From contig JAUVVE010000068.1 of assembly GCA_030604795.1 (NCBI GenBank), positions 1-5,526 on the forward strand: 5,526 nucleotides of DNA, in the 5' to 3' direction. Shown one piece after another: positions 5,071-5,526 of this stretch (position 1 is its first letter; every line of letters starts with the position of its first letter). The DNA comes from Dehalococcoidia bacterium. Lineage in GTDB: Bacteria > Chloroflexota > Dehalococcoidia > GIF9 > UBA5629. The notes below the pieces were generated by a model that had not been told where the DNA came from, ran no database searches, and saw nothing but the letters and a program-made list of their open reading frames with translations. The position numbers and the translations under genes are program-made.

Positions 5071-5397
5071 ATGGCATTCAAAGTACTCTTCCTTGCCCAT
5101 GCCCCAGATGCAGAGCCAGAGAAGCACAGGTCTGTGGTTGAGACATCCAAGTACAAGCTCTTTGCGGTGGTAGTCAAAGACCAGGTTCAAGCAGTGAAAG
5201 AGTGCAGACAGCTTGTCGATGAGGAGGGCATTCATTCAGTCCTGCTCTGCCCAGGATTTACACATAGAGATGTTGCCGAGATAGCGGAGGCTGTTGGCAA
5301 GAACGTTGCCGTTGCTGTAGCTAGAGGGGACGGTCCGAGCAGCAGGGTCTCAGCGGAGGTAAGAAGAAGGGAGCTGTCGCCTCAAAGCGGCAACTAG
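5071..5397 (+). CDS. DUF6506-like small protein (108 aa)
   Basis: A small soluble alpha/beta protein: strand MAFKVLFLAHAPDAEPEKHR (1-20), strand LFAVVVK (30-36), a helix over 38-52, then GIHSVLLCPGFTHRDVAEIA (53-72) and the last strand VAVAVARGD (79-87). The order PDA-x-KHR, a strand, a helix with regular Val/Glu, a CPGFTH segment and a closing hydrophobic strand resembles the DUF6506 family as I remember it; that family has no assigned reaction. The last 20 residues are polar and Arg-rich and probably disordered. No membrane segment or signal is seen. It lies 94 bases after the nuclease stop on the same strand; no separate promoter is clear in the gap, so read-through from the nuclease promoter is likely. 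This need not mean a shared function. It ends in TAG. Confidence 0.75.
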   Translation: MAFKVLFLAHAPDAEPEKHRSVVETSKYKLFAVVVKDQVQAVKECRQLVDEEGIHSVLLCPGFTHRDVAEIAEAVGKNVAVAVARGDGPSSRVSAEVRRRELSPQSGN

Positions 5398-5494
5398 CGG
5401 CCTATCTGCAATCTCAACGAGGCACGAGTCTTCACTCAGCTTGGTGGTGCGTTTGTCTAAGGACCAGACGCTCCGCAGTGGCGTGAGGCCGGCA

Positions 5495-5519
5495 CTCATG
5501 GATATCGCCAGGCCATGAG
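5495..5519. repeat. Short inverted repeat after the DUF6506-like gene
   Basis: CTCATGG (5495-5501) and CCATGAG (5513-5519) are perfect 7-base arms around an 11-base loop. It lies about 100 bases after the last stop and has no T-run inside the window, so a factor-independent terminator is not shown. It could equally be an operator or chance. Confidence 0.2.
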
Positions 5520-5526
5520 CTGTGGC

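Noticed and set aside
5350..5526. Open minus frame of 58 codons from the right edge to a TGA at 5352-5350.
   Set aside because: It overlaps the end of the well-supported DUF6506-like gene by about 48 bases, shows no recognisable motif, and 58 open codons at an edge can occur by chance. It could be the tail of a convergent gene beyond the window.

Overview
The window looks like a chromosomal stretch from a moderate-GC bacterium. The style of the genes (small PKD and CARDB lipoproteins, a membrane-anchored double zinc-ribbon protein) recalls Chloroflexota, perhaps Dehalococcoidia, but this is an impression and no marker gene fixes the taxon. No rRNA, tRNA, CRISPR array or insertion sequence is visible.

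Left part (1-1764, all minus strand): a lipoprotein with two Ig-like repeats and the start of a CARDB domain, cut by the left edge; a 59-residue two-helix membrane protein; and a one-domain PKD lipoprotein. The first two sit behind closely matching promoters (TTCC, 17-nt spacer, GGTGTATAAT) that also share an 11-bp upstream word at nearly the same distance. Together these genes look like a small cell-envelope cluster.

Middle (1765-4163): a divergent intergenic region leads into a nitroreductase on the plus strand. It converges tail to tail with a minus-strand zinc-ribbon membrane gene, and both end in the same CTAG. The zinc-ribbon gene appears broken by one in-frame TGA and two apparent frameshifts. 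Between its promoter and the next gene lies a second damaged minus-strand reading frame.

Right part (4164-5526, plus strand): an SRA-like plus HNH nuclease, probably a stand-alone modification-dependent (type IV) restriction enzyme, followed 94 bases later by a 108-residue protein resembling the DUF6506 family. The last 129 bases hold only a short inverted repeat.

I see no clear new multi-gene system. The most interesting points are the recurring promoter type, the clustered lesions around the zinc-ribbon gene, and the compact SRA-HNH nuclease.
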